Origin: Pseudomaricurvus sp050633365
GTDB lineage: Bacteria > Pseudomonadota > Gammaproteobacteria > Pseudomonadales > Cellvibrionaceae
Length of the DNA: 64,000 bases
Assembly: GCA_050633365.1 (NCBI GenBank)
Contig: JBOEGJ010000003.1
Location: 68,484-132,483, forward strand
Direction of reading: 5' to 3'
The notes under the pieces were generated by a model, which did not search any database, was not told where the DNA came from, and was given only the letters and a program-made list of their open reading frames with translations. Both the position numbers and the translations under genes were made by a program. Positions 8,363-16,976 of the stretch are shown here, in pieces (position 1 is the first letter of the stretch; each line of letters opens with the position of its first letter).

Positions 8363-10768
8363 TCAGCAGCTGTGTAGTGGCAGCCAAGCGGTGAAACGGC
8401 TGCCTTCGCCAAAGGTCGAAATAACTTCGACACTCCCTTGGTGTAAGTTAGCCAGTTCCTTAATTAAGCTCAGTCCTAAGCCTGTCCCCTGAACCGCGTT
8501 CAAATCTGAGCTGCTAAGCCTAGTGAATTTATTGAAAAGTTGGGTTTGTTGTTCTGGTTTGATGCCGATGCCGGTATCGATTACGTGAAAGCCGACGCCT
8601 GGAGTATCGCCTTTACGCATAGGTTCAACCGCTAAAGTGATACTGCCGCTATGGGTGAATTTTACCGCGTTTGAGAGCATGTTTAAGAGAATTTGAACCA
8701 GCCGTTTTTTATCGGCATCCAGTAGTAATTCATCTTGACTAAATTCCGCCACAAGATCCAAACTTTTTTCTTCTGCCATTGGCCGAATTTGATCAAGGCA
8801 TTGTTGCGCCAATAAAATACAATTGAAACGTTCACGGTTGAGTGCCAGCTGGCCGGTTTCAATTTTTGCTGTGTCGAGCAAATCATTGATAAGACTGAGA
8901 AGGTGTTTACCATTCTCTTCAACGGTTTTGAGGGCATCGAGATTACGTGTGGCGATATCTCCCTCAAGTTTTCGTATGAGTCGATTGGTAAATCCAATAA
9001 TAGAATTAAGCGGGGTGCGAAGCTCATGAGACATGTTGGCGAGAAAAGTACTCTTGGCATGATTGGCCGATTCGGCTTTATGTTGAAGCTCCTGTGCGGT
9101 GATTTTCGCTTGTTCTAACTCTCTTGTTCTTACTTTGACGCGGCTATCGAGTTCCTCATTCATTCGCTCGATTTTCCCTTGATACTGCAGCTGCTCGCTA
9201 ATATCCACATGGGTGCCGACCATACGACGCGGCTCCTCAGTATCCGGATCACAGACCAAATGTGCGCGAGACATGATGTGAATGTCATGGCCGTCTTTAT
9301 GTACCATACGAATGTTGACGTGGTAGTGCGGCTCTTTGTGAGTAAGGCACTGATTGATGGCGGTCTGTGTTTTTAAGATATCTTCAGGGTGTAAGAGTTG
9401 AAAGAAAGTCTCAACGCTGAAGGAAATTTCATCTTTTGTGTAACCGAGCATTTCATACCATCGAGGAGAGAAGTACACCTCATCGGTGGTGAGGTTCCAA
9501 TCCCAAACGCCGTCATTGCTTCCCTTCATGGCTAAGCTAAAGCGCTCTTCACTGAGCATGAGTTCTTGTTGTTGCTCTTCGGCGTTAACCGCCAGGAGCC
9601 TCAGCTGATCGGCCAATTCCCCCAGTTCATCGTTGCGACTCAGTGCTGGCGGAAGATCGATAAGCTCGCTCTTTAATCGTTGCGCATAGGTTGTAAGTTG
9701 ATGCAGTGGTCGCGAGGTATGGCGAGCTAAAATAATTGCTGTCACTAGGGTGGCTATGGCTGCTAAGCCAAAGCTAAAAATGATGTGATTGATGATGTCT
9801 GTGGCCGCCAGTAGCAACTGATTTTCATCGGTAACCATTCCCAGGGTGAATTGAGTGTTGGCAATAGGAGTAAATGAGACGATGGCGTTTGTTTGTCTCT
9901 TTAAGTCTTTGTAGCGAAAGTGGCCGCTTTGCTGCTGAGTAATGGCACTAGCGGCGAGCTGCCACTCTTTTTGGGTTTCATCCAATAATGAGTGAGTTTG
10001 GTTTACCGGTTGCATGTCTTGGTTGAGTATGACTTTTCCCTGCGCATCTACCTCAAAATCAACAATCTTGTTTTTGTCCCAATGATACCAATAGCTACCG
10101 TCGCGATTGGTGACAAAAAATCGGGGCTGCCAAGTAACATCAGAAAACAGATTGTCTTTGAAACGCGCCAAACGCGCGGTGATGTAACTCCAGTCGATGA
10201 TTCCCGCAACCAACCCTAAGGGTTTCTTTTGATCGTTATTGATGGAGGCGGCGATCAGAATGTGCCGATTACTTGTGCTGTAAGACATCATTGGGTTTGA
10301 AATACTGGAGCGGGCTTGATTGGGGTTTTCTGCCACTAGATATCGCCAGTAAGGATGACGGATAACTGTGTGAGGGCGGGAATTCGGATCGCTATTATCG
10401 AATGTATGGCGCATATTTTGATATGGGTTTCCCGCCTCTGTGCTGAAAAAATGCCCTTGGGTATCAGCCACTAGAAAGCTCGAAAAGTACGCATGCCGGT
10501 TGCTTTCTTTGGTGAGGTAGGGGAGGAAACTCTTGGGATCCATATGGCGAACCGTGTCGGTTCTGGCGTAGAGCATCACTTCGTGCTGTAAGCTGACAAA
10601 TTCGTGAGACAGGCGCGCGCTAACTTGCTCCAAATGCGCCTCAAACTTTTGCAGCTCGGTCTTTTGTATTTGTTGTTGAAGGTAGGGGAGTTCCACCACC
10701 ATGCCGATCAACATAGGGAGCAGGATCAAACCGGGCAGAAGCAATGAGAGTTTGGTTTTGATCCGCAT
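8363..10768 (-). CDS. Cache-HAMP-PAS sensor histidine kinase
   Basis: An 801-residue membrane histidine kinase. Predicted order: TM1 (about 8-28), a ~290-residue periplasmic Cache-type sensor domain (about 35-320), TM2 (about 329-348), HAMP (about 350-400), PAS with PAC (about 405-528), a coiled coil, HisKA with the phospho-accepting His581 in MSHELRTPLNS, and HATPase_c with N box LLNMLSNAVKFT, G1 DTGIGI and G2 GTGLGL. All catalytic boxes are intact. There is no receiver domain and no partner response regulator next door, so it is an orphan kinase whose output cannot be read from context. Cache domains often bind small metabolites; the ligand here is unknown. Confidence 0.9.
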   Translation of the reverse strand: MRIKTKLSLLLPGLILLPMLIGMVVELPYLQQQIQKTELQKFEAHLEQVSARLSHEFVSLQHEVMLYARTDTVRHMDPKSFLPYLTKESNRHAYFSSFLVADTQGHFFSTEAGNPYQNMRHTFDNSDPNSRPHTVIRHPYWRYLVAENPNQARSSISNPMMSYSTSNRHILIAASINNDQKKPLGLVAGIIDWSYITARLARFKDNLFSDVTWQPRFFVTNRDGSYWYHWDKNKIVDFEVDAQGKVILNQDMQPVNQTHSLLDETQKEWQLAASAITQQQSGHFRYKDLKRQTNAIVSFTPIANTQFTLGMVTDENQLLLAATDIINHIIFSFGLAAIATLVTAIILARHTSRPLHQLTTYAQRLKSELIDLPPALSRNDELGELADQLRLLAVNAEEQQQELMLSEERFSLAMKGSNDGVWDWNLTTDEVYFSPRWYEMLGYTKDEISFSVETFFQLLHPEDILKTQTAINQCLTHKEPHYHVNIRMVHKDGHDIHIMSRAHLVCDPDTEEPRRMVGTHVDISEQLQYQGKIERMNEELDSRVKVRTRELEQAKITAQELQHKAESANHAKSTFLANMSHELRTPLNSIIGFTNRLIRKLEGDIATRNLDALKTVEENGKHLLSLINDLLDTAKIETGQLALNRERFNCILLAQQCLDQIRPMAEEKSLDLVAEFSQDELLLDADKKRLVQILLNMLSNAVKFTHSGSITLAVEPMRKGDTPGVGFHVIDTGIGIKPEQQTQLFNKFTRLSSSDLNAVQGTGLGLSLIKELANLHQGSVEVISTFGEGSRFTAWLPLHSC

Positions 10769-10852
10769 TGGAGGGCAATTAAATCCTGAGGTTTACAGTC
10801 TTTCTCAGTATAGACTCGATCAGGCAAATCTGCGTGATGTAAGCCGAGGGAT

Positions 10853-11497
10853 TTATAGGCGGTAGCTGGTTTTGGTCATTGCTTTGGATACTAGCGACAT
10901 GAGGCCTTTGACTGGAGCGGGAAATCGGTGGCCGCCGGCTTCAAGTGCGCTGTGAGCGTGTTTAGCTTCATCTTCTAGCATGACTTCGACGACGGCGCGA
11001 CTCTTATGGTCTTGTTCTGGGAGCTCATTCAGATGCTGTTGTAAGTGCTTACATACTTGGTCTTCCGTGGCAGCGACGAAGCCGAGACTAACTTTGTCAC
11101 TGACTAGCCCTGCGGTGGCACCAATACCAAAAGACATCCCGTACCAAAGCGGGTTGAGCAGTGATGTGTGGCTGTTGAGACCGTCTAGACGCTCTTGGCA
11201 CCAACCGAGATGATCGACTTCTTCTTCGGCCGCGAGTTCCATTTCATGACGTACTTCTGGCAGTTTTGCAGTGAGCGCTTGTCCTTGATAGAGCGCCTGA
11301 GCGCAGACTTCCCCTGCGTGATTAACTCTCATAAGGCCGGCGGCGTGTTTGCGCTCACGATCTGTCATGGGGACTTCATCGTGGGCTTGCGCTGGTGATG
11401 GGCGCTGATGAGAAACTTTACCTGGTGCCAGAGTGCGCAAGGCACGATCCATCTGGGTTAGCAATAGATCTGTTGGGGAGAATTGGCGGCTAGACAT
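10853..11497 (-). CDS. coq7: 3-demethoxyubiquinol 3-hydroxylase (Coq7)
   Basis: A 214-residue ferritin-like di-iron monooxygenase that hydroxylates demethoxyubiquinol in the late ubiquinone pathway, at the inner membrane. Iron ligands are in RVNHAGEVCAQALYQGQ (Glu), EEEVDHLGWC (Glu and ExxH) and EDEAKHAHSALEAG (ExxH). The start is set at the ATG giving MSSRQFSPTD, which matches Pseudomonas Coq7 length. The frame is open for 56 more codons upstream, but those overlap the divergent AAA ATPase gene and do not look like Coq7. Coq7 near crp/vfr and osmC is also seen in Pseudomonas. Confidence 0.95.
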   Translation of the reverse strand: MSSRQFSPTDLLLTQMDRALRTLAPGKVSHQRPSPAQAHDEVPMTDRERKHAAGLMRVNHAGEVCAQALYQGQALTAKLPEVRHEMELAAEEEVDHLGWCQERLDGLNSHTSLLNPLWYGMSFGIGATAGLVSDKVSLGFVAATEDQVCKHLQQHLNELPEQDHKSRAVVEVMLEDEAKHAHSALEAGGHRFPAPVKGLMSLVSKAMTKTSYRL

Positions 11498-11639
11498 AAT
11501 CACGGGCCCTGAATTGAAACGAGCGAAATAGAGCCCTATTGTAATCGAAAATACTAAAAAAGGGTAAGTAGGGCTTGGGTGCAACTCGGGCGTGAATCGT
11601 AGTAGAGTGCTGCGCAAAAGGAAGTGAGGATATTGAGCT

Positions 11640-13118
11640 ATGCAGGTCAACGTTAGTACTGACATAGGTGCGCTGTTAAATCAGCGGGTACCATTGATTG
11701 CGCTGGAAAGCACGCAAGAAAACTATGCTTTGGAAATGCTAAAGAAACAATGCCAGCAGCATCGACAAACGCTCTATCGCTGGACTCTTACCGAAGGTTT
11801 GGAAACTCTGGGTTTTGCTCCGCGACTTCAGGGTGTGAATTCCGAACAAACACCGCTAGAGCTATTGCAAGCGATCAAGAGCCGCAATGACAGTGGCGTT
11901 TTTGTACTGTGCGATTTTCATTGGCATATGGATGGTGATGCGAAGATTATTCGGCTCTTAAAAGACATCGCCCTCGAGTTCGACTCTATTGCAAAACGCA
12001 TTATCTTCTTAAGTCATAAAGTTACCTTGCCGTCCGAGCTGCAATCGTTTTCGGCGCAAGCGCGTCTGTCGTTGCCAAGCGATGATGAAATACTCAATAT
12101 TATTCGCCAAGAGGCCAAACGCTATTCTCAACAAAGCGGGCGCACCCGTATCCGTACCGATAGTGATGCCCTAAAACTACTGGTGAACAGTTTACGCGGA
12201 CTAACGCATCAAGATGTGAGTCGATTAGCGCATCACGCCATTGCCGATGACGGCGTGATCGACGCCAGCGATGTGCCGGTGGTCAATAGCGCCAAGTTCT
12301 CACTGTTAAATCGGCAGGGATTACTTAGCTACGAATACGATACTGAATCGTTTTCGGATGTTGGCGGACTAGAGAACTTTAAGCGCTGGCTCAATCAGCG
12401 CGAAAAGGCCTTTTTAGGCGAGAGTGAACTGGAATCGCCCAAAGGGGTTTTGTTATTAGGTGTTCAAGGGGGCGGTAAGAGTCTTGCCGCGAAGGCAGTG
12501 GCAGGCCTTTGGGGATTGCCACTGCTGCGGCTGGATATGGGCTCTCTGTACAATAAATTTATTGGCGAGAGTGAAAAGAACTTGCGCGATTCTCTGGCGC
12601 AAGCTGAGAAAATGGCACCTTGTGTTTTATGGTTAGATGAACTTGAAAAAGCCCTAGCCCAAGGTGGTTCTGATGATGGCTTGGGTAAGCGTCTGCTGGG
12701 CTACTTCTTAACGTGGATGGCCGAAAAAAAAGCCCCGGTCTTTTTGGTGGCTACCAGTAATGACATACAGCAGTTACCCGCAGAGTTGGTGCGTAAAGGG
12801 CGCTTCGATGAGATATTTTTTGTCGACTTGCCTTCTGTCGAGGTGCGCCAGCAAATTTTTTCAATTCATTTGAAAAAACGTCAGCTCAATGAGGGAGCTT
12901 TCAATCTGCCTAGAATTGCTGAGATGGCGGAAGGGTTTTCAGGCGCGGAAATCGAACAGGCGGTGGTGTCAGCGCTTTACAGTTTGAAAGCGGGCGCGAG
13001 CTTGAATGACGGTGATCTTATCCAAGCGATATTGAGTACAACGCCTCTATCTGTGGTGATGGCCGAGCAGTTAAATTCGCTGCGTCATTGGGCGAAAGAT
13101 CGCACCGTGTCAGCCTAG
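11640..13118 (+). CDS. Ycf46-like AAA ATPase
   Basis: A 492-residue protein with an N-terminal RecA-like half (MQVNVSTDIGALLNQRVPLI onward), a linker, and a C-terminal canonical AAA domain. Walker A is GVQGGGKSLAAK (about 272-283), Walker B is VLWLDELEKAL (about 328), then sensor 1 (VATSND) and the arginine-finger region (ELVRKGRFDEIFF). This arrangement is that of the Ycf46 family found in cyanobacteria, chloroplasts and many proteobacteria; a role in carbon metabolism has been suggested in cyanobacteria, but no substrate is established. AGGAAGTGAGGA precedes the ATG. It is divergent from coq7 with a 142-bp gap. Confidence 0.85.
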   Translation: MQVNVSTDIGALLNQRVPLIALESTQENYALEMLKKQCQQHRQTLYRWTLTEGLETLGFAPRLQGVNSEQTPLELLQAIKSRNDSGVFVLCDFHWHMDGDAKIIRLLKDIALEFDSIAKRIIFLSHKVTLPSELQSFSAQARLSLPSDDEILNIIRQEAKRYSQQSGRTRIRTDSDALKLLVNSLRGLTHQDVSRLAHHAIADDGVIDASDVPVVNSAKFSLLNRQGLLSYEYDTESFSDVGGLENFKRWLNQREKAFLGESELESPKGVLLLGVQGGGKSLAAKAVAGLWGLPLLRLDMGSLYNKFIGESEKNLRDSLAQAEKMAPCVLWLDELEKALAQGGSDDGLGKRLLGYFLTWMAEKKAPVFLVATSNDIQQLPAELVRKGRFDEIFFVDLPSVEVRQQIFSIHLKKRQLNEGAFNLPRIAEMAEGFSGAEIEQAVVSALYSLKAGASLNDGDLIQAILSTTPLSVVMAEQLNSLRHWAKDRTVSA

Positions 13119-13143
13119 CCTAGCGAATCCTGGCTGCGGATGA

Positions 13144-15126
13144 CTAGATCATTTCTACGTTTCTACCGCTCCGCTCTTTATGGCGAGAGTTGTGCAGTGT
13201 GAGCTCTTCTGCGAGCGTGATTTTTAGACTCTTCGCACTAATGGGTTTGGTTAATACTCTGCGAATGGAGGCGCTGCGGGCCTGTTCCTGAGAAGGCGGT
13301 TCGCTGGCGCCACTGAGCATAATCATTACTGGCAGCACTGTTGAGGGTTTAAGGTCAGCGTGGTTTTGACTGATTTCTTGAGCCAGCTCGAATCCCGTCA
13401 TATCCGGCATGTCGTGATCTAGAATGATCACATCAAAGGTGCCGCCAATATTCGACATGGTTTTCATCATCGCCAGTGCGTCTTTGGCTGAGGGAACACA
13501 GGTGACTTTCATGCCCCAGCTATCGGCTCGTTTGGCAACCACCTTGCGGCTGGAGCTGCTGTCGTCGACAACCAATAAACGTTTATTTTGTAATAATTTG
13601 TCGTAGTGGTTTTCGTGATGTTGCAATAACGAGTAGCGCGTAAGTATTAGCTCACAAACAAACAGTGCTTCGCCTTCATTTTGTCCTTGCCCCATTTCTA
13701 CGCTGAGACGACCACCGATATGTTCCGCTAAGGCATGAGCAATGACCCAGTTGCGCTGGATGCTGGAGTAGCGCTGGGCATCGATGTCGGTATCATTGTC
13801 TAAACTCATGTGAATGTCTTCTGGGTGCAAACCGCTTTGACTGTCGCGAATCTCTAAGCGCCATAAATTGCGCTGGCTCGACGCTTTCAAGTGTACGGAA
13901 ATATTGCCTTGCTCACTGTAGAAGAGCGCCATTTCCAAGGTGCCAGAAATAATTTGTTTGATACGTGCGGGATCGCCTTTTATGAGCGTCGGCGATTGAG
14001 GGTTTTTGTGGTATTGGAAGCTTATCTTGCGATCATCGGCTTTGACTTTGCTGTCTTCACATAGAGTGTCTAAGAGGTGCGAGAAGTCGAAGGGAATTGC
14101 GTCGAAAGTCAGTCTGCCAATTTGCAGAGAGCGCCAATCATTGAGCCGGTTGAGCCACTTTAATTGTGATTCACTCGCGCGTCGCATGGTGAGTATTTGA
14201 TCTCTCTGAGTTTTATTGAGTGAGGTGTCGAGGAGCAACTCTGCTATGCCAACGATTCCACTGAGGGGAGTTCTTAGTTCATGATCGACTCGTTTTAGGG
14301 TTTGGTTATATTGCCTTTTTAGTTTGAGCTTCAACCCTCTTTCGTAGTGAGTCTGTAAACGCTCCCCAGTTTGAGTAATGTTGAGCATGACTAAGGCATA
14401 GGTCACTACCATGCTTTCGATGATCACTAGGCTTTGGCCAAACCAAAAAAACAGCGGGCGTTCGAGGCCAAAATTATGCAAAAACAACCAGCCGGTGAGT
14501 GCTAATCCGACGCAAATAGCCTTAGCCAATACCAGGTGTTTGGTGAAGGGAATACGCTGGGAGTACATCATTAGCATCTGGCCAATGCAGAGACCACCAC
14601 TGAGCAAAAATAACAATCGCATCGCTCGGTGGGCGTTGTCGTTATGGATGTTTAGTAGCCAGAGCCCGAGTGTGAATAGGATGAGATGGAGTCCGATAAA
14701 AAAAATTCTCCAGACCTTTTGAGTCGCGCGCAGAGGGAAGTACTGAAGGACAAAAAATACCTGCAGGCAAAGTGTCAGTAATGTGAGGCTTTTTCTGTTA
14801 ATTATGTCGATGGTCAAGAGTGGGTCTGGTTGGTTGGCGTTCCAACCGTGGGCCATAGCTGCAGATATGCTTGCGGTATAAAGCGCGAGAAAAATATTTA
14901 AACGCTCGTGACGAATTAACCCCTGACCGATATTGATGATTACCAGCATCAGCGTGGCGCCAAGAAGAGTCGACATGATTGCGACGTCGAGGGTGCTTCC
15001 TGCCAAATTCGAGAGCCCCTTTGAGAGCGGTATGTTTAACTGCGCAAAGGCACCCAAAGAGAGGCTTGAGAGCAGTAATAGTGCTACCACCTGGACGAAC
15101 TTTAGGTGCAAAAAGCTAGGATTCAT
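13144..15126 (-). CDS. Membrane hybrid histidine kinase with degenerate ATP-binding domain
   Basis: A 660-residue protein: signal-like segment, about seven TM segments (residues 48-250), a short coiled coil, HisKA with an intact H box (RVDHELRTPLSG, His282), a HATPase-like domain (about 380-495) and a C-terminal receiver domain with Asp521/522, phospho-acceptor Asp570 (ILDHDMPDM), Ser in LSGA, and Lys in TKP. The ATPase boxes are not canonical: the N box reads SGTLEMALF without the metal-binding Asn, G1 reads DSQSG instead of DxGxG, and G2 has no GxG (SSIQRNW). It probably cannot bind ATP normally and may act as a phosphatase, a phosphotransfer scaffold, or via a heterodimer. It is convergent with the AAA ATPase gene (25-bp gap). 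Confidence 0.85.
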   Translation of the reverse strand: MNPSFLHLKFVQVVALLLLSSLSLGAFAQLNIPLSKGLSNLAGSTLDVAIMSTLLGATLMLVIINIGQGLIRHERLNIFLALYTASISAAMAHGWNANQPDPLLTIDIINRKSLTLLTLCLQVFFVLQYFPLRATQKVWRIFFIGLHLILFTLGLWLLNIHNDNAHRAMRLLFLLSGGLCIGQMLMMYSQRIPFTKHLVLAKAICVGLALTGWLFLHNFGLERPLFFWFGQSLVIIESMVVTYALVMLNITQTGERLQTHYERGLKLKLKRQYNQTLKRVDHELRTPLSGIVGIAELLLDTSLNKTQRDQILTMRRASESQLKWLNRLNDWRSLQIGRLTFDAIPFDFSHLLDTLCEDSKVKADDRKISFQYHKNPQSPTLIKGDPARIKQIISGTLEMALFYSEQGNISVHLKASSQRNLWRLEIRDSQSGLHPEDIHMSLDNDTDIDAQRYSSIQRNWVIAHALAEHIGGRLSVEMGQGQNEGEALFVCELILTRYSLLQHHENHYDKLLQNKRLLVVDDSSSSRKVVAKRADSWGMKVTCVPSAKDALAMMKTMSNIGGTFDVIILDHDMPDMTGFELAQEISQNHADLKPSTVLPVMIMLSGASEPPSQEQARSASIRRVLTKPISAKSLKITLAEELTLHNSRHKERSGRNVEMI

Positions 15127-15354
15127 AAGGGTGCCGTTGTTATTTTTTTATGGGCAGCTATATCGAATCGAGTTTGGTGATAGATGGGTCGCTCATTCGA
15201 TTCGGTCAGCACTGTCGATGCTATCGTGCCGATCAAATGAAGTGAAGTGAGTGCTTAGACAGAAAAGGAATATGCCGCATTCGGGATTTGATTGAAGAGG
15301 GGGCTAGCCCCCTCCCTGCATCAGCGCCCTGAGGTTTGGGCGCTTACTGACGGC

Positions 15355-16650
15355 TTAGGATTTGCCGTTTTGCTCACGAGCAATCGCGCGATAGGCGATG
15401 TCGTTGCGAAAGTAGACGTCTTTCCAGTCGATTTGGCGAGTCAGTTGGTAAGCTCGCGCTTGCGCCTCGGTAACGCTATTGCCAAGTGCCGTCGCGCAAA
15501 GTACACGGCCACCATTGGTGGTGATCTCGCCATCTTTTAAAGCGGTTCCGGCGTGAAAGACTTTTTCACCCGCGGTATCGGTGCTTGGTAGGCCAGAAAT
15601 TACGTCGCCCTTATCGTAAGCTGCTGGGTAACCGCCAGCGGCAAGTACGACACCAACGGCACATCGATCGTCCCACTCGGTGGTTTTGCCTTCGAGTTGC
15701 CCATCGATTGCGGCTTCGCACAGCTCAACCATATCGGACTTCATACGCAACATAATCGGTTGAGTCTCTGGATCTCCAAAGCGGCAGTTGTATTCGATCA
15801 CTTTAGGGGTGCCTTCCGCGTCGATCATTAAACCCGCGTATAAGAAACCGGTGTAATCGTTACCTTCGGCAGCCATGCCATTCACCGTTGGGTAAATAAC
15901 TTCATTCATAATGCGCTGATGAATCTCGGCGGTAACCACGGGAGCCGGTGAGTATGCGCCCATGCCACCGGTGTTGGGGCCTGAGTCGCCATCGCCAACA
16001 CGTTTATGATCTTGACTGGTGGCCATAGCAACGACATTTTTACCGTCAACCATAACGATAAAGCTAGCTTCTTCACCATCGAGAAATTCTTCGATCACAA
16101 CGCGGCAACCAGCATCACCAAAGGCATTGCCAGACAGCATATCTTTAACGGCGTCTTCAGCTTGTCCCAAAGTCTCTGCCACAATCACGCCCTTACCTGC
16201 AGCGAGGCCGTCGGCCTTCACCACAATCGGTGCGCCTTTTTCACGCAAGTACGCCAAGGCTGGCTCAACCTCGGTGAAATTCTCGTAAGCGCCGGTTGGG
16301 ATTTTGTGACGAGCCAAAAAGTCTTTGGTAAAGGCCTTTGAGCCTTCCAATTGCGCAGCGCCTTTTGAAGGGCCAAATGCGCGCAAACCTTGTTCGGCAA
16401 AAAAGTCGACAACACCCTCAACCAGTGGCGCTTCAGGGCCAACGATGGTGAGACCGCAGTTGTTGTCTTTGGCAAAAGTGGCTAGCTTGTCAAAATCCAT
16501 CACATCGATGGCGACGTTCTCTAAGCCTACTTCAGTGGCCGTGCCAGCGTTTCCTGGGGCCACATAAACAGTTTCTACGCTCGGGTTTTGAGCCGCTTTC
16601 CAGGCCAGTGCGTGTTCGCGGCCGCCGGAGCCTATTACTAATACATTCAT
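15355..16650 (-). CDS. purD: Phosphoribosylamine-glycine ligase
   Basis: A 431-residue ATP-grasp enzyme that joins phosphoribosylamine and glycine to GAR, step two of purine synthesis. It begins MNVLVIGSGGREHALAWK as the family does. Further marks are GPEAPLVEGVVD, the ATP-grasp KADGLAAGKGV loop, the GPNTGGMGAYSP segment and EYNCRFGDPETQ. Length equals that of the E. coli enzyme. It lies downstream of purH on the same strand, but with a 325-bp gap filled by two palindromes rather than the tight spacing usual for purHD, so separate or processed transcripts are possible. Confidence 0.96.
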   Translation of the reverse strand: MNVLVIGSGGREHALAWKAAQNPSVETVYVAPGNAGTATEVGLENVAIDVMDFDKLATFAKDNNCGLTIVGPEAPLVEGVVDFFAEQGLRAFGPSKGAAQLEGSKAFTKDFLARHKIPTGAYENFTEVEPALAYLREKGAPIVVKADGLAAGKGVIVAETLGQAEDAVKDMLSGNAFGDAGCRVVIEEFLDGEEASFIVMVDGKNVVAMATSQDHKRVGDGDSGPNTGGMGAYSPAPVVTAEIHQRIMNEVIYPTVNGMAAEGNDYTGFLYAGLMIDAEGTPKVIEYNCRFGDPETQPIMLRMKSDMVELCEAAIDGQLEGKTTEWDDRCAVGVVLAAGGYPAAYDKGDVISGLPSTDTAGEKVFHAGTALKDGEITTNGGRVLCATALGNSVTEAQARAYQLTRQIDWKDVYFRNDIAYRAIAREQNGKS

Positions 16651-16674
16651 TTTCTATCCTTTGTCGGAGCTTAT

Positions 16675-16775
16675 CTAAGCGTCTCTGGCGGCGTTGCAAA
16701 ATCAATTTTGGTCGGTCATGTACTTTAGTACATTCCCTCACTAAATCGATACCGCGCCTTGCTAGGAACACTTAG
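16675..16775. repeat. Imperfect palindrome, element 1 of a GTAC-N4-GTAC family
   Basis: About 101 bp that read nearly the same on both strands: CTAAGCGT at the left end mirrors the right end (CTAAGTGT on the other strand), with interrupted matches throughout and an exact centre GTACTTTAGTAC (16720-16731). The core neighbourhood GGTCATGTAC/GTACATTCCCTC is shared with element 2, which lies in the opposite orientation. It looks like an intergenic REP/MITE-like hairpin element just upstream of purD. Confidence 0.65.
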
Positions 16776-16856
16776 CTAAGCCCCTCGTTCAGAGGTTTTT
16801 AAACCAACAAAAACAAATTTAAATTGATTACTTCGATTAAGACGTCGTCGCTGAAG

Positions 16857-16975
16857 AAAAGTGTTCCTGTGGGGGTGAGGGTAAGGCGCCTCGGAGCGCA
16901 GGAAGGGAGCGTACAAGTGTACGTGACCGCCCGAGCACCGAAGCAACGCCACCATCGCGTCACAGGAACATTTTT
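16857..16975. repeat. Imperfect palindrome, element 2, possibly the purH terminator
   Basis: About 119 bp centred on GTACAAGTGTAC (16911-16922). The ends AAAAGTGTTCCTGTG and CACAGGAACATTTTT pair over about 15 bases, and the middle pairs imperfectly. On the minus strand the hairpin starts one base past the purH stop and ends in a TTTT tract, so it could end purH transcription. The core neighbourhood GCGGTCACGTAC/GTACGCTCCCTTC (minus strand) matches element 1. Confidence 0.65.
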
Positions 16976-16976
16976 A

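Noticed and set aside
11040..11054. TGTAAG-TG-CTTACA, resembling a GacA box
   Set aside because: It lies inside coq7 coding sequence, has only a two-base spacer instead of six, and no promoter or sRNA-like sequence follows.
11498..11665. N-terminal 56-codon extension of coq7
   Set aside because: It overlaps the divergent AAA ATPase start and is not part of the Coq7 family; the ATG at 11497 gives the normal length.
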